In this document: in pieces, positions 56,499 through 64,000 of the stretch | Numbering within the stretch: position 1 is the first letter of the stretch | Layout of the letters: each line of letters opens with the position of its first letter | DNA from: Methanobrevibacter sp. | GTDB lineage: Archaea > Methanobacteriota > Methanobacteria > Methanobacteriales > Methanobacteriaceae | Assembly (NCBI RefSeq): GCF_017409525.1 | Contig: NZ_JAFQSO010000004.1 | Span: forward strand, 124,001-188,000 | Direction of reading: 5' to 3' | Length of the DNA stretch: 64,000 nucleotides | Notes under the pieces: model-generated | Database searches by the model: none | What the model was told of the DNA's origin: nothing | The model's input: the letters and a program-made list of their open reading frames with translations, nothing else | Translations under genes and position numbers: made by a program

Positions 56499-58165
56499 CC
56501 CATTCTCTCTTCGGTATCGTTGAATGTAATTTTTAGTTCATCATTGTCAAGTGATATTACGGTTGTTTTTAAGTATTTGTCACTTGTTTCGGGATAATCT
56601 AATCTTTGATGAGCACCTCTGCTTTCTTTCCTTGCTAATGCTGAGGATAGCATTGCTTTTGCAATATCTACCAATGATTTTAATAAAATGTAATCATAAT
56701 AGCTTCCATGGCTGTTTACATGGATTGTTTCAAGTGAATCCAGTCTATCCAACCCTTCTTTCAGTTCACTTTCTGTTCTGTAAATCCCCATGGTTTTGTT
56801 CATTATATTTGCAATTTCATTTTCAATTTCATATGATGAAACATTGTCGTTTTCTTTTTGCAATTCTTTCCAATTTTCATAGGCTTCATATTCGCAGTTT
56901 AATATTTTTCCATATTCTTTAGAATTGTCATTTTCACATTGTATTTCTTCCAATTGCTCGGCCACTACCCATCCGCCATGTATGGCTCCAAGCAATGAAT
57001 TTCCTCCAAGACGATTGGCGCCGTGATATTGGGAGGAACATTCTCCAATAGCAAATAGGTTATCAATATTGGTTTTATGCGCATCATCGGTACGTATGCC
57101 TCCCATGAAGTAATGGACACCCGGATAAACTGGAATCGGCTCACGGGTTGGGTCAAGATTTAGATAATTCATACAAACGTCATAAACCTCATCAAGTTTA
57201 ATCTTGACGGTTTTTTCATCTAAGTGAGTTAAATCCAAATAAACCTTATTTTCACCATCAATTCCGAGGCCATATTCATGACATACCCTGTATATGCTTT
57301 GGGATACAACATCGCGAGGCATTAAGGCGCCATGTTCGGGATACAATTCCTCCATGAAATACCATTTTTCACCATTGTGCAAAATGTATAATCTGCCGCC
57401 TTCTCCACGGGCCGCTTCAGTAATGAGCATTCGTTTAACAGGGGTTTCTATTGTTGTTGGATGGTACTGTATCATTTCCATATTGGCTAATTCAATGCCT
57501 TGCTGTAATAATTTCCCAGTTACAAATCCGTCATTGTGCAGGGATCCGCTGATTTTTCCAAAAACCTTATTCATGCCTCCGGATGCTATAACGACAAAAT
57601 CAGCATAAAAATCTCTAATTTCTGCTGTATTTTCGTTAATCATAAATACGCCACGACAGACTTTATTATAATCCAATATTAATGATAAGAATCTCCAACC
57701 GACATGCCTTTCAATTTTATCTTTATATTCCCATTTCCTGCATTCGGTGTTGATTGCTGTTAGAATCTGTTTCCCGGTTCTTGCACCGGCGTAAGCTGTT
57801 CTCATCTTCTTTTGACCGCCAAAGTACCTGACATCAACATTACTGTTGTCATCTCTTGTGAAACTTGTTCCGAGTTTGCTTAACCAGTCGATTATTTCTG
57901 GTGCGTCGCTTGTTAGTTTTTCCACGGCATTATGATTGTTGATATGTTGTCCTGCATTGATGGTGTCGGCATAATGTTCATCTACAGAGTCGTCTTCTCC
58001 TTTTGTGTTTAATGCGGCATTTATTCCGCCCATTGCCATCACTGATTGTGAGCGTTCAGATTGGGCTGGTGAAAATAATTTCACATGCATATTTTTGCTG
58101 GCCGATTTTACGCTACATGTCAATCCTGCAAGGCCTGCACCAATCACTATAATTTCTTTTACCAT
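56492..58165 (-). CDS. Fumarate reductase/succinate dehydrogenase flavoprotein subunit
   Basis: About 557 aa. FAD-binding VKEIIVIGAGLAGLTCSVKS; substrate-site motifs HPTTIETP (about residue 228), LITEAARGEGG (about 241) and the capping-domain YFMGGIRTDDAHKT (about 343), FAIGECSSQYHGANRLGGNS (about 358). The usual covalent-FAD His is replaced: ERSQSVMAMGGINAAL has Gln40 where FrdA/SdhA have RSH. So FAD is probably non-covalent, which favours fumarate reduction over succinate oxidation (inference). The longer ORF from 58261 overlaps the membrane subunit; ATG 58165 with GAGAGTTGG upstream is the start. Confidence 0.88.
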   Translation of the reverse strand: MVKEIIVIGAGLAGLTCSVKSASKNMHVKLFSPAQSERSQSVMAMGGINAALNTKGEDDSVDEHYADTINAGQHINNHNAVEKLTSDAPEIIDWLSKLGTSFTRDDNSNVDVRYFGGQKKMRTAYAGARTGKQILTAINTECRKWEYKDKIERHVGWRFLSLILDYNKVCRGVFMINENTAEIRDFYADFVVIASGGMNKVFGKISGSLHNDGFVTGKLLQQGIELANMEMIQYHPTTIETPVKRMLITEAARGEGGRLYILHNGEKWYFMEELYPEHGALMPRDVVSQSIYRVCHEYGLGIDGENKVYLDLTHLDEKTVKIKLDEVYDVCMNYLNLDPTREPIPVYPGVHYFMGGIRTDDAHKTNIDNLFAIGECSSQYHGANRLGGNSLLGAIHGGWVVAEQLEEIQCENDNSKEYGKILNCEYEAYENWKELQKENDNVSSYEIENEIANIMNKTMGIYRTESELKEGLDRLDSLETIHVNSHGSYYDYILLKSLVDIAKAMLSSALARKESRGAHQRLDYPETSDKYLKTTVISLDNDELKITFNDTEERMGW

Positions 58166-58179
58166 TAAAACCAACTCTC

Positions 58180-58728
58180 TTATAGAATATAATAGGATAA
58201 TTCCGATAGGAACAATAATGTAAATGTTATAATCAATATGATTCTGACAACTTTCCTGCATTTGTCATAATCATTTTTTTCAACTAAAAATCCAAATGAA
58301 ATCAATAATCGAGGAATGCTTATTTGCAAATGGATGAATAATGTAATAAAGAATAATGTATCAATACTTAGATGAGTAATTTGCCAGTTGAAATTCGGAA
58401 TGTATGCCGGAAGATAAATGTATGATAAAACATGTGCTGCAATAAAAATGATTATGAATATTCCGCTAATGGCCTGAACTGGCGTATCCTTATTAATTTG
58501 GGGATAAATACGTATTTTTTTCTGACTAATCTTGTCTTTAATAAATAGATATAGGCTTATGATTATATGGACTATGACAAAGGATAATAATATTTCGCCG
58601 GTTACAATAGTATTTGGGGTATAGGTAATTAATTCTGCTAGAATTAATCCGGCTAATAAAGCATGAGATGTGATGATTAGTATGATTATTATGACTAATA
58701 ATGAATTTAATTTACGTAATTGAAACAT
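58180..58728 (-). CDS. Membrane anchor subunit of fumarate reductase/succinate dehydrogenase (cytochrome b-like)
   Basis: 182 aa, five hydrophobic helices (about residues 10-34, 43-64, 85-106, 120-142, 160-180). His residues at 22, 54, 99, 119 and 133 sit in or near helix ends; SHALLAG, VHIIIS, AHVLSYIY and IHLQISIPRLLIS resemble the b-type heme-binding pattern of SdhC/FrdC. It is the first gene of the operon, 14 bp before the flavoprotein start. Heme binding and electron acceptor are not shown; methanogens of this group are thought to lack quinones and cytochromes. Confidence 0.75.
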   Translation of the reverse strand: MFQLRKLNSLLVIIIILIITSHALLAGLILAELITYTPNTIVTGEILLSFVIVHIIISLYLFIKDKISQKKIRIYPQINKDTPVQAISGIFIIIFIAAHVLSYIYLPAYIPNFNWQITHLSIDTLFFITLFIHLQISIPRLLISFGFLVEKNDYDKCRKVVRIILIITFTLLFLSELSYYIL

Positions 58729-58813
58729 TGTTAATTATTTATGTCCTTATTCATATTAAAGGTATAATTACAATTAACAATATTTAATAGGTATCTGGCT
58801 CAAATAATTAGTC

Positions 58814-59500
58814 ATGTCAAATATCGATTGGTTTAAGTTTGAAAACAAGGATTTGGATTTTCCGATTTATAAAAAGAATCCTCATATTTCAAAAAGAGGC
58901 TGGATTGTATTATTCATTGCCCTGGCGATAGGTTATGTTTTTGTACAGGGATCACAGATTTGGCAGGGAATAATATCATGCATCGTCCTTATCGTTCCGG
59001 TATTATACTTTTTGAAATGGGATTATAAAGCTATTTTTCAAAAACCTGCCTTAAAAGATGTTGCTTTGGCCGTAGGTCTTTTCATTGCATACATTTTATA
59101 TGCATATGTAATGACTATAATCTTATCAAACTTTGGAATAGCAGGTAATTCGGATGCTTCGCCGATCACGTTCATTGATATTCCTCCGTTGTTATTTTCA
59201 TTGATGGGTGAGGAATTTATTAAGTTTATTCCATTCATTTTCTTTTTGAGAATTTTCTTTAAATACAGTGATAATCGTAAATTATCCATAATCGTATCAG
59301 TACTTGGTGTAATGGCCCTTTTTGCATGCATTCATGCATATGATTTAAAAATGCTTTTGTTTGCATTATTTATTCAGGGTTTAGGTTCAATATTTGAATT
59401 TATAGGATATATCAAAACAAAAAATGTCTTGATTTCATACATTACTCATTTGTGTACAGATGTGTTTATTTACCTGATTATAATTATGGGGATTGGATAG
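58814..59500 (+). CDS. CPBP-type intramembrane protease-like protein
   Basis: 228 aa, about seven membrane helices. MGEEFIKFIPFIFFLRIF (about residue 135), FACIHAY and THLCTDVFIY (about 215) give the three CPBP-type sites (EE, H, H..D), though the canonical EExxxR is altered to EEFIKF. These proteins are linked to prenyl-processing-like proteolysis or bacteriocin immunity. No good ribosome binding site; possibly leaderless. Divergent from the frd operon. Confidence 0.65.
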   Translation: MSNIDWFKFENKDLDFPIYKKNPHISKRGWIVLFIALAIGYVFVQGSQIWQGIISCIVLIVPVLYFLKWDYKAIFQKPALKDVALAVGLFIAYILYAYVMTIILSNFGIAGNSDASPITFIDIPPLLFSLMGEEFIKFIPFIFFLRIFFKYSDNRKLSIIVSVLGVMALFACIHAYDLKMLLFALFIQGLGSIFEFIGYIKTKNVLISYITHLCTDVFIYLIIIMGIG

Positions 59501-59525
59501 AAGTAAAATTTACTTCAATATCCAA

Positions 59526-60407
59526 TTAAATCAATTTACATTTCTCTGTTTTTTCGCTAAACCATCCTTTTTTGTTACCTATGTAATATAATGCAAATGC
59601 AGTAATTAATGTAACGACGATTGTTGATACGAAATTGGTCATGTCAATTGTTGATGTGGACACGTCAAATCCTAAAGCCACAACCATAGCGATAGTAAAA
59701 TTATTTGCGCTATGGAACGCTGAACCAGGTTCCAAACCGTTTGTCTTCCAAGCAAAAAATCCTAAAACAAGTCCATCAATAAACACTCCAATTACTCCTA
59801 AAATACTGTAGGGGTGCATTAATGCAAAGATTGCCGCTTGAGCAATCAATGCCAGGACAGGTATATTAAACCATGATCCTATAGTTTGCATTACAAAACC
59901 TCTCAACATGTATTCTTCTGCAATACACTGGAGGGGGATGATTATTAAGCATATAATGAAGAATGTTGGTGTTAATGTATTTGGACCCTGTCGTCCGGTT
60001 ATCATGGCAGCTATAACCTGATATATTATGGATATTGCTAATGGAATGGTTAAACATTTAAAGTAAAGTTTCCAGTTCCATCCTCCGCGGGATGAGGAGT
60101 ATGATGAAAAAGGTCTGTCACGAACAATCCTGGAAGCAATATATATTGAAGGAATGAAAATGGCTACAGACAGATAACCTATATAGCTTCCAAGTTCAGA
60201 ATTCAATGAACTATATCCTTCACTTACTAAAGGAGAAATAACATCAAAACCATAGGCTATGCCAAAAATTGCAAATATCAAAGTTTGTAATACTAAATAA
60301 ACAATTGCTCCAATCAGAAGTACAAGCAAGGGTTTATACCATTTATACTTTTCAAAAGTTCTCGGAAAAGTAATAAACTCTGGGAATTTATCATCGTTTT
60401 CGTTCAT
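59526..60407 (-). CDS. CPBP-family intramembrane metalloprotease
   Basis: About 293 aa, eight or so helices. Canonical CPBP motifs AEEYMLRGFVMQ (about residue 166), IFALMHPY (about 190) and AFHSANNFTIA (about 236) are intact. An acidic cytoplasmic start (NENDDKFPEF) precedes helix 1. The start is ATG 60407 or 60413. It is convergent with the related plus-strand CPBP-like gene (25 bp), but the two share little sequence, so they are not a recent duplication. The dispersed repeat B lies upstream. Function unknown. Confidence 0.85.
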   Translation of the reverse strand: MNENDDKFPEFITFPRTFEKYKWYKPLLVLLIGAIVYLVLQTLIFAIFGIAYGFDVISPLVSEGYSSLNSELGSYIGYLSVAIFIPSIYIASRIVRDRPFSSYSSSRGGWNWKLYFKCLTIPLAISIIYQVIAAMITGRQGPNTLTPTFFIICLIIIPLQCIAEEYMLRGFVMQTIGSWFNIPVLALIAQAAIFALMHPYSILGVIGVFIDGLVLGFFAWKTNGLEPGSAFHSANNFTIAMVVALGFDVSTSTIDMTNFVSTIVVTLITAFALYYIGNKKGWFSEKTEKCKLI

Positions 60408-60483
60408 AATCATATATTTGTTTAAACTAAATATATTTACTTAACTTATTGGAAATATTAATGAGCACAGGGTTTGGTGTGAA

Positions 60484-60590
60484 TTTCAAAAATTTTATAG
60501 TTATTGGGAAATAAATTTTTTATTAGAGTTTTAATGATCCGAATCGATAAGTATCGGAACTTTTTTATAAGTTTTATACGAATTGTTCGT
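60484..60590. repeat. Dispersed repeat, copy B
   Basis: Second copy of the repeat at 55682-55790, in direct orientation. CCGAATCGATAAGTATCGG (60539-60557) is identical. The second palindrome has one inserted base (ATACGAATTGTTCGTG). It lies 75-185 bp upstream of the minus-strand CPBP gene and just before the insertion sequence. Confidence 0.65.
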
Positions 60591-60626
60591 GTTATTTTTG
60601 GGTTTCTTTATATAAAATAAAGAGTT

Positions 60627-61880
60627 TAGGGGCCTGAATTTTTTTGATATAAATTCAAGCTAATTTATCTTATTTTTATATTTTGTGATGGTTAACATTT
60701 TTAGTTTCTAAAAATACAATTGAATAAACATTAATTTTTAAAAAGGGTGCAAAATATCGTTAAATTTAAGTATTATGTGTTACATATATTTATTTGGCGA
60801 TAAAAATGAAACACAGATTAAATTTAGATATTAAAGACCCAAATTATACTTTGTTAAAAGAAATATTTAAAATTATGGATTCTAGAAAATCTTCACAAAT
60901 TTTAGCATCCTGTGGATTTAAAAATTTAAATAAACAAATAACTACTTTTAAAATCATATTTATCAGCATGTTCTTTGTATTAGATATTCCATTCGTCTTA
61001 AATGAACTTGAATCCAAAAAAGAACTTCAAAAATACTTTAATATTTCAGAAATTTTAACTGCAGATCAAATTTATAAAACTCTTTCACTTCAGGACTCTG
61101 AAAAACTTTTAAAAGTATTAAATAGGGTATTAAACCACCAAAATAGAGTAAAGAGAAGAGGAAAAAAGACATTTATTGTTGATGCAACACCAATTGACTT
61201 AGATTTCAATTTTAACAGAAATAAAAAGACAAAAGAACATCTAAAAACTTTAAATTTAAAATGGAGCTATTCATCCTCTAAAGGATTTTATATTGGATTT
61301 AAAGCCACAGCCATCATCGATTACGATAATATGAATCCTGTTTCAATTTTAATCCATTCTGGAGCTCCCAATGATGCAAAACTTTTTGACGAAATAATGG
61401 AAAATCTGCAAAAAAGACGAATTATACAAAAAGGAGACATATTAATCTTTGATAAAGGCTATTACAGCTATAAAAACTATCAATTGGGAATTAGCAAATA
61501 TAAAATTGTTCCATTCATTTTTCCAAAAGACAATTTCAAAAGAACAAAGCTCAATGATCAATTATCCTATCCATTACAAGTATTTAAAAAAACAAAGAAA
61601 ATATTAATTCAAAAACAATTTTACAAGAATTTAAAACACGAATTACTCAAAAAACTCGACAATTGGCAAAAATTCAAACCAATCCGAGGAAAAATGGAAG
61701 ACTTCTTCAAATTACTCAAACAAGGACTAAATTTAAGAGCAATACATAAATACACACCAAAATCAGTAGCAAAAACTGTTTATTTAAATGTATTTTTAGG
61801 AGCACTAATCATATCACAAGGATTTTACTCAAAAACCGCCATACAACGACTTTCAGAAAACTAAAAAATTCAGACCCCTA
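60627..61880 (+). mobile_element. IS4-type insertion sequence
   Basis: About 1.25 kb, bounded by imperfect inverted repeats TAGGGGCCTGAATTTTTT (left) and AAAAAATTCAGACCCCTA (right), enclosing one transposase gene. No flanking target duplication could be recognised. The left flank is repeat B. Confidence 0.65.
60806..61864 (+). CDS. IS4-family DDE transposase
   Basis: About 352 aa. DDE residues: Asp in TFIVDATPIDLDF (about residue 124), Asp in LIFDKGYYSY (about 217) and Glu in IRGKMEDFFKLLKQG (about 297). R-(3)-E-(6)-K matches the IS4 YREK signature except that Tyr is replaced. The frame is intact and full-length. The preceding TTG at 60794 is also in frame; ATG 60806 is taken. Inverted repeats flank it closely, so the element could still move. 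Confidence 0.82.
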   Translation: MKHRLNLDIKDPNYTLLKEIFKIMDSRKSSQILASCGFKNLNKQITTFKIIFISMFFVLDIPFVLNELESKKELQKYFNISEILTADQIYKTLSLQDSEKLLKVLNRVLNHQNRVKRRGKKTFIVDATPIDLDFNFNRNKKTKEHLKTLNLKWSYSSSKGFYIGFKATAIIDYDNMNPVSILIHSGAPNDAKLFDEIMENLQKRRIIQKGDILIFDKGYYSYKNYQLGISKYKIVPFIFPKDNFKRTKLNDQLSYPLQVFKKTKKILIQKQFYKNLKHELLKKLDNWQKFKPIRGKMEDFFKLLKQGLNLRAIHKYTPKSVAKTVYLNVFLGALIISQGFYSKTAIQRLSEN

Positions 61881-61993
61881 TATATTTTTTATCAAATAAC
61901 ACATTCAATTTTATATATAATTAGACTAAAGACGTCCAATATAAAAAAATAAAAATAGAGGTAGTGGATAAAAATCCAACTACTTTAAAAAAC

Positions 61994-62737
61994 TTAACAC
62001 TCAAATCCGCCGTCACACCTGATGATTTGACCATCTAAGAATTCAGATTCGTCAGAAGCAAGGAATAATGCTAATGCAGCAATATCTTCTCCTTGACCTA
62101 CTCTTTTCATAGGGGCCCCGTCAATCATCATTTGCAATGCTTCCACTCCTCCAATACTATCCACCATAGCGGTGTGGATAGCACCAGGGGCAATACCGTT
62201 ACATCTTATTTCAGGACCAAGTTCGAATGCTATGGATTTGGTAAGACCGGCAATAGCGTGTTTGGATGAGATGTAACCTACAAATCCAAAGTGTGCAGCG
62301 TAGGATGCTACTGAACAAGTGTTAATTACAACACCCTTTCCTTTTTCCTTCATTACTGGAGCTACCAATTGTGTTAAGTATAATGGGGCGTATACGTCAA
62401 CGGCAAATACTTTGTCCCATTCCTCTTTGGTAATTTCCAAAAGAGGGGTTACGCTTAAAAGTCCTGCATTGTTGAATAAAATGTCGACAGTTCCATATTT
62501 TTCAATGGTTTCATCAAAGATTTTTTTAATGTCTTCAACATCAGCCATATCAGCAATAACTGCAAATGCTTCTCCACCAGCTGCTTCAATGTCATCAACT
62601 ACGGCTTTTGCTCTTTCTTCGTTTCTTCCAGTTACAACAACTTTAGCACCTTCTTCAGCAAATAATTTAGCTGTAGAACGGCCCATACCGGAGGTTGATC
62701 CAGTAATGATTGCTACTTTTCCATCTAGTTTACCCAT
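61994..62737 (-). CDS. Short-chain dehydrogenase/reductase
   Basis: 247 aa classical SDR. NAD(P) motif ITGSTSGMGRSTAKLFAEEG (about residues 11-30), NNAGLLS (about 88), catalytic Ser-Tyr-Lys in INTCSVASY and VGYISSKHAIAG (about 152), and the cofactor loop APGAIHTAM. Similar to FabG/glucose-dehydrogenase-type members; substrate unknown. AAGAAGGTGAAATAA precedes the ATG. Codon usage is well adapted, suggesting good expression. The 62738-63059 gap holds its promoter (TATA-like TTTAAATATC on the minus strand) and that of the tRNA; nothing else is seen there. Confidence 0.88.
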   Translation of the reverse strand: MGKLDGKVAIITGSTSGMGRSTAKLFAEEGAKVVVTGRNEERAKAVVDDIEAAGGEAFAVIADMADVEDIKKIFDETIEKYGTVDILFNNAGLLSVTPLLEITKEEWDKVFAVDVYAPLYLTQLVAPVMKEKGKGVVINTCSVASYAAHFGFVGYISSKHAIAGLTKSIAFELGPEIRCNGIAPGAIHTAMVDSIGGVEALQMMIDGAPMKRVGQGEDIAALALFLASDESEFLDGQIIRCDGGFEC

Positions 62738-63059
62738 TTATTTCACCTTCTTTAATCATAATCCTATGATTTTATGTTTAATACTTTGTAGGCAAAGATA
62801 TTTAAATATTAATAATATTTTTTTGCATAACTCTAAATACAATTCAGAATTTTTTTAAATATGTTGTTTAATGACCATTATTTTAAAAATATTGTCTTTT
62901 TTTTTAATTTGTCAAAATAATTGCAAACCGGGTGAAAGTTGAGAATATGAGAACGGTTGATCAAATAATCAATGGGTCGAATAGGATTAAATATTTATAC
63001 TAAAAAAAGTATAATAGTTAAAGTCCAGTACATGGATTACTTTTTCAGATATTTCTTTT

Positions 63060-63143
63060 AGACGTGTATCCGAGTGGTCAAAGGAGTAAGATTCAGGGTC
63101 TTATGCATTAGTTGCTACGTGGGTTCGAATCCCACCACGTCTA
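63060..63143 (+). tRNA. tRNA-Leu (CAG)
   Basis: 84 nt. Acceptor AGACGTG / CACGTCT, discriminator A, D-arm TCCGAGTGGTCAAAGGA, anticodon arm TAAGA-TTCAGGG-TCTTA with anticodon CAG, a long variable arm (TGCATTAGTTGCTAC) and T-arm GTGGG-TTCGAAT-CCCAC. CCA is not encoded. The class II variable arm fits leucine. A TATA-like AAATATTTATAC lies about 65 bp upstream. Confidence 0.93.
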
Positions 63144-63161
63144 TTTCTTGTTTTTTTAACT

Positions 63162-63187
63162 TTTTAAGAGTGAAAAGGCTCTTAAAA
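63162..63187. terminator. Hairpin after tRNA-Leu
   Basis: TTTTAAGAG / CTCTTAAAA stem (9 bp) with an 8-nt loop, 18 bp after the tRNA and after a T-run. Terminator candidate. Confidence 0.4.
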
Positions 63188-63254
63188 TAGTTTATTTTGC
63201 TTACATTTCATCTACTATATAGATGGCTTCCAACTATTTTAAAAAAAGATGAAA

Positions 63255-63278
63255 GAATATTATTTTTAAATAATATTC
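63255..63278. terminator. Perfect 24-bp palindrome after the adhesin-like gene
   Basis: GAATATTATTT / AAATAATATTC with a TT loop, 10 bp past the minus-strand stop of the adhesin-like protein and followed on that strand by T-rich sequence. Confidence 0.5.
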
Positions 63279-63287
63279 CTTTTTAAT

Positions 63288-64000
63288 TTATTTTCTAATT
63301 GTTATCATGCTTTCAGCTGAAATTATGTAATTGCTGTCTCCTGATGAAATAACTACTTTATGTTTTCCAACTTTTAATTTGTTGGTGTTGATTTTCGCTA
63401 TTCCATTTTTGTTTGTTTTTACAGCATATGTTTTATATTTTTTACCTGTGTAGACCTTAATTTTAACTTTAACATTTTTAACAGCTTTTTTTGCATATTT
63501 AACAGTAGCCTTAAAGTATATTGATTTTTTAAATTTATTAACTACATTCGGAGCTTTAACACTTGCTTTGGCTTTGGCAATCTTCACAGTCATTGTTTTT
63601 TTGATATTGGTGTTTAGAAGACGGATTTCAATTTTATGTGATCCTGCTGTTAGTGTTTTAGGGATTTTGAATGTGGTTATTCCGTTTGAATTAGCGTATG
63701 AGTAGTAGGTTTTTGCCTTGCCGTTAGTGTATACCTTGTAGGCAAACTTAAGGCCCTTCAAATCAGCACTTGCATTGGCAATTATCTTTATTTTCAATGC
63801 GCTGTTGATTTTTGAATATTTGTTTGAAGCAAAGTTAACTTTGGTAATCTTGATGCCGGTCACTGTTGGATTGACAGTTAAATTCAAGTTTACCCCATAT
63901 TCTGCATCATGATATTGCATTCCCTGGGTTGTATAGTAAACATATAATCTTAAATTACCGACATCGGTTAATGTATATGAGGCCATTCCATTTTCATCTG
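63288..64000 (-). CDS. Adhesin-like surface protein, C-terminal part (runs off window)
   Basis: The frame is open to the right edge, so the N-terminus lies outside. About 237 visible residues are built of Ig-like beta repeats: VGNLRLYVYYTTQGMQYHDA, TSGSHKIEIRLLNTNIKKTM-like and AVKNVKVKIKVYTGKKYKTY, with many Lys/Thr/Asn, ending DSNYIISAESMITIRK. This is the style of the large adhesin-like proteins common in Methanobrevibacter. No C-terminal membrane anchor is visible, so attachment would be by other means. Confidence 0.75.
   Translation of the reverse strand, partial: DENGMASYTLTDVGNLRLYVYYTTQGMQYHDAEYGVNLNLTVNPTVTGIKITKVNFASNKYSKINSALKIKIIANASADLKGLKFAYKVYTNGKAKTYYSYANSNGITTFKIPKTLTAGSHKIEIRLLNTNIKKTMTVKIAKAKASVKAPNVVNKFKKSIYFKATVKYAKKAVKNVKVKIKVYTGKKYKTYAVKTNKNGIAKINTNKLKVGKHKVVISSGDSNYIISAESMITIRK

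Noticed and set aside
55800-58165. Thiol:fumarate reductase TfrAB of methanogens
   Set aside because: The B subunit ends after the ferredoxin-type clusters, without CCG domains, and a membrane anchor gene leads the operon.
60627-61880. Exact IS insertion site with target duplication
   Set aside because: No matching direct repeat was found beside the inverted repeats; ends are therefore approximate.
63060-63143. tRNA-Leu as attachment site for the integrase
   Set aside because: It is 19 kb from the integrase and no partial 3' tRNA copy was noticed near the island.

Overview
The window reads as an AT-rich chromosome segment of a hydrogenotrophic methanogen of the Methanobacteriales, most likely Methanobrevibacter or a close relative (inference). 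The markers are HdrA of heterodisulfide reductase, methanogenesis marker protein 11, an F420H2 oxidase (FprA), a dihydromethanopterin-reductase-like flavoprotein, a tandem-domain PurE like that known from Methanobrevibacter smithii, archaeal RPA/RadA, an Ig-repeat adhesin-like protein, TATA-type promoters and GGTGA-type ribosome binding sites.

Layout. 1-11 kb: housekeeping genes: DUF2264 (cut by the left edge), hacA/leuC-hacB/leuD-leuB/aksF, a 37-aa membrane microprotein, ribH, methanogenesis marker 11, a membrane glycosyltransferase, Tex, PurE and a UbiD-family decarboxylase. 11-22.7 kb: surface-polysaccharide locus with UDP-ManNAc-type dehydrogenase, all four dTDP-rhamnose genes, a TagB/TagF-like polymerase, three GT2 glycosyltransferases and a polyprenyl-phosphate sugar-1-phosphate transferase. 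Two insertions in it stand out: a secreted barnase-type RNase with its barstar-type inhibitor (13.3-14.0 kb), and a pair of tiny paralogous three-helix membrane proteins with opposite charge bias (16.8-17.3 kb). 22.8-42.7 kb: RPA, RadA, an AEC transporter, HdrA, GlyA, the Dmr-like flavoprotein, DUF192, a DsbA-like protein, IleS, PurL, MoeA, a site-2 protease, rubrerythrin and FprA.

42.8-55.8 kb is an accessory island. It starts with a tyrosine recombinase and carries a DUF3800 gene followed by a strongly structured RNA-like segment, a two-gene CBASS-type system (CD-NTase plus Cap15-like 2TM/beta-barrel effector), a nearly 22-bp-periodic array of AGTATACT palindromes, a putative RHH-start protein, a replication-type P-loop ATPase with a small leader gene and an inverted-repeat intergenic region, a double zinc-ribbon protein, and a 763-aa protein with a NADAR-like C-terminus whose 3' end is duplicated downstream. 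Several degraded gene fragments lie between them.

55.8-64 kb: a fumarate reductase/succinate dehydrogenase operon of membrane-anchored type (unexpected for a methanogen of this group), two CPBP-family membrane proteins, two copies of a roughly 105-bp dispersed repeat with sharp palindromes, an IS4-type insertion sequence, a short-chain dehydrogenase, tRNA-Leu(CAG) and the C-terminal end of an adhesin-like protein running off the right edge.

The strongest leads are the barnase/barstar pair inside the rhamnose locus, the archaeal CBASS with its adjacent palindrome array, the DUF3800-linked RNA, the NADAR-like protein with duplicated tail, and the membrane-anchored fumarate reductase. All family calls come from reading motifs; no database search was run.
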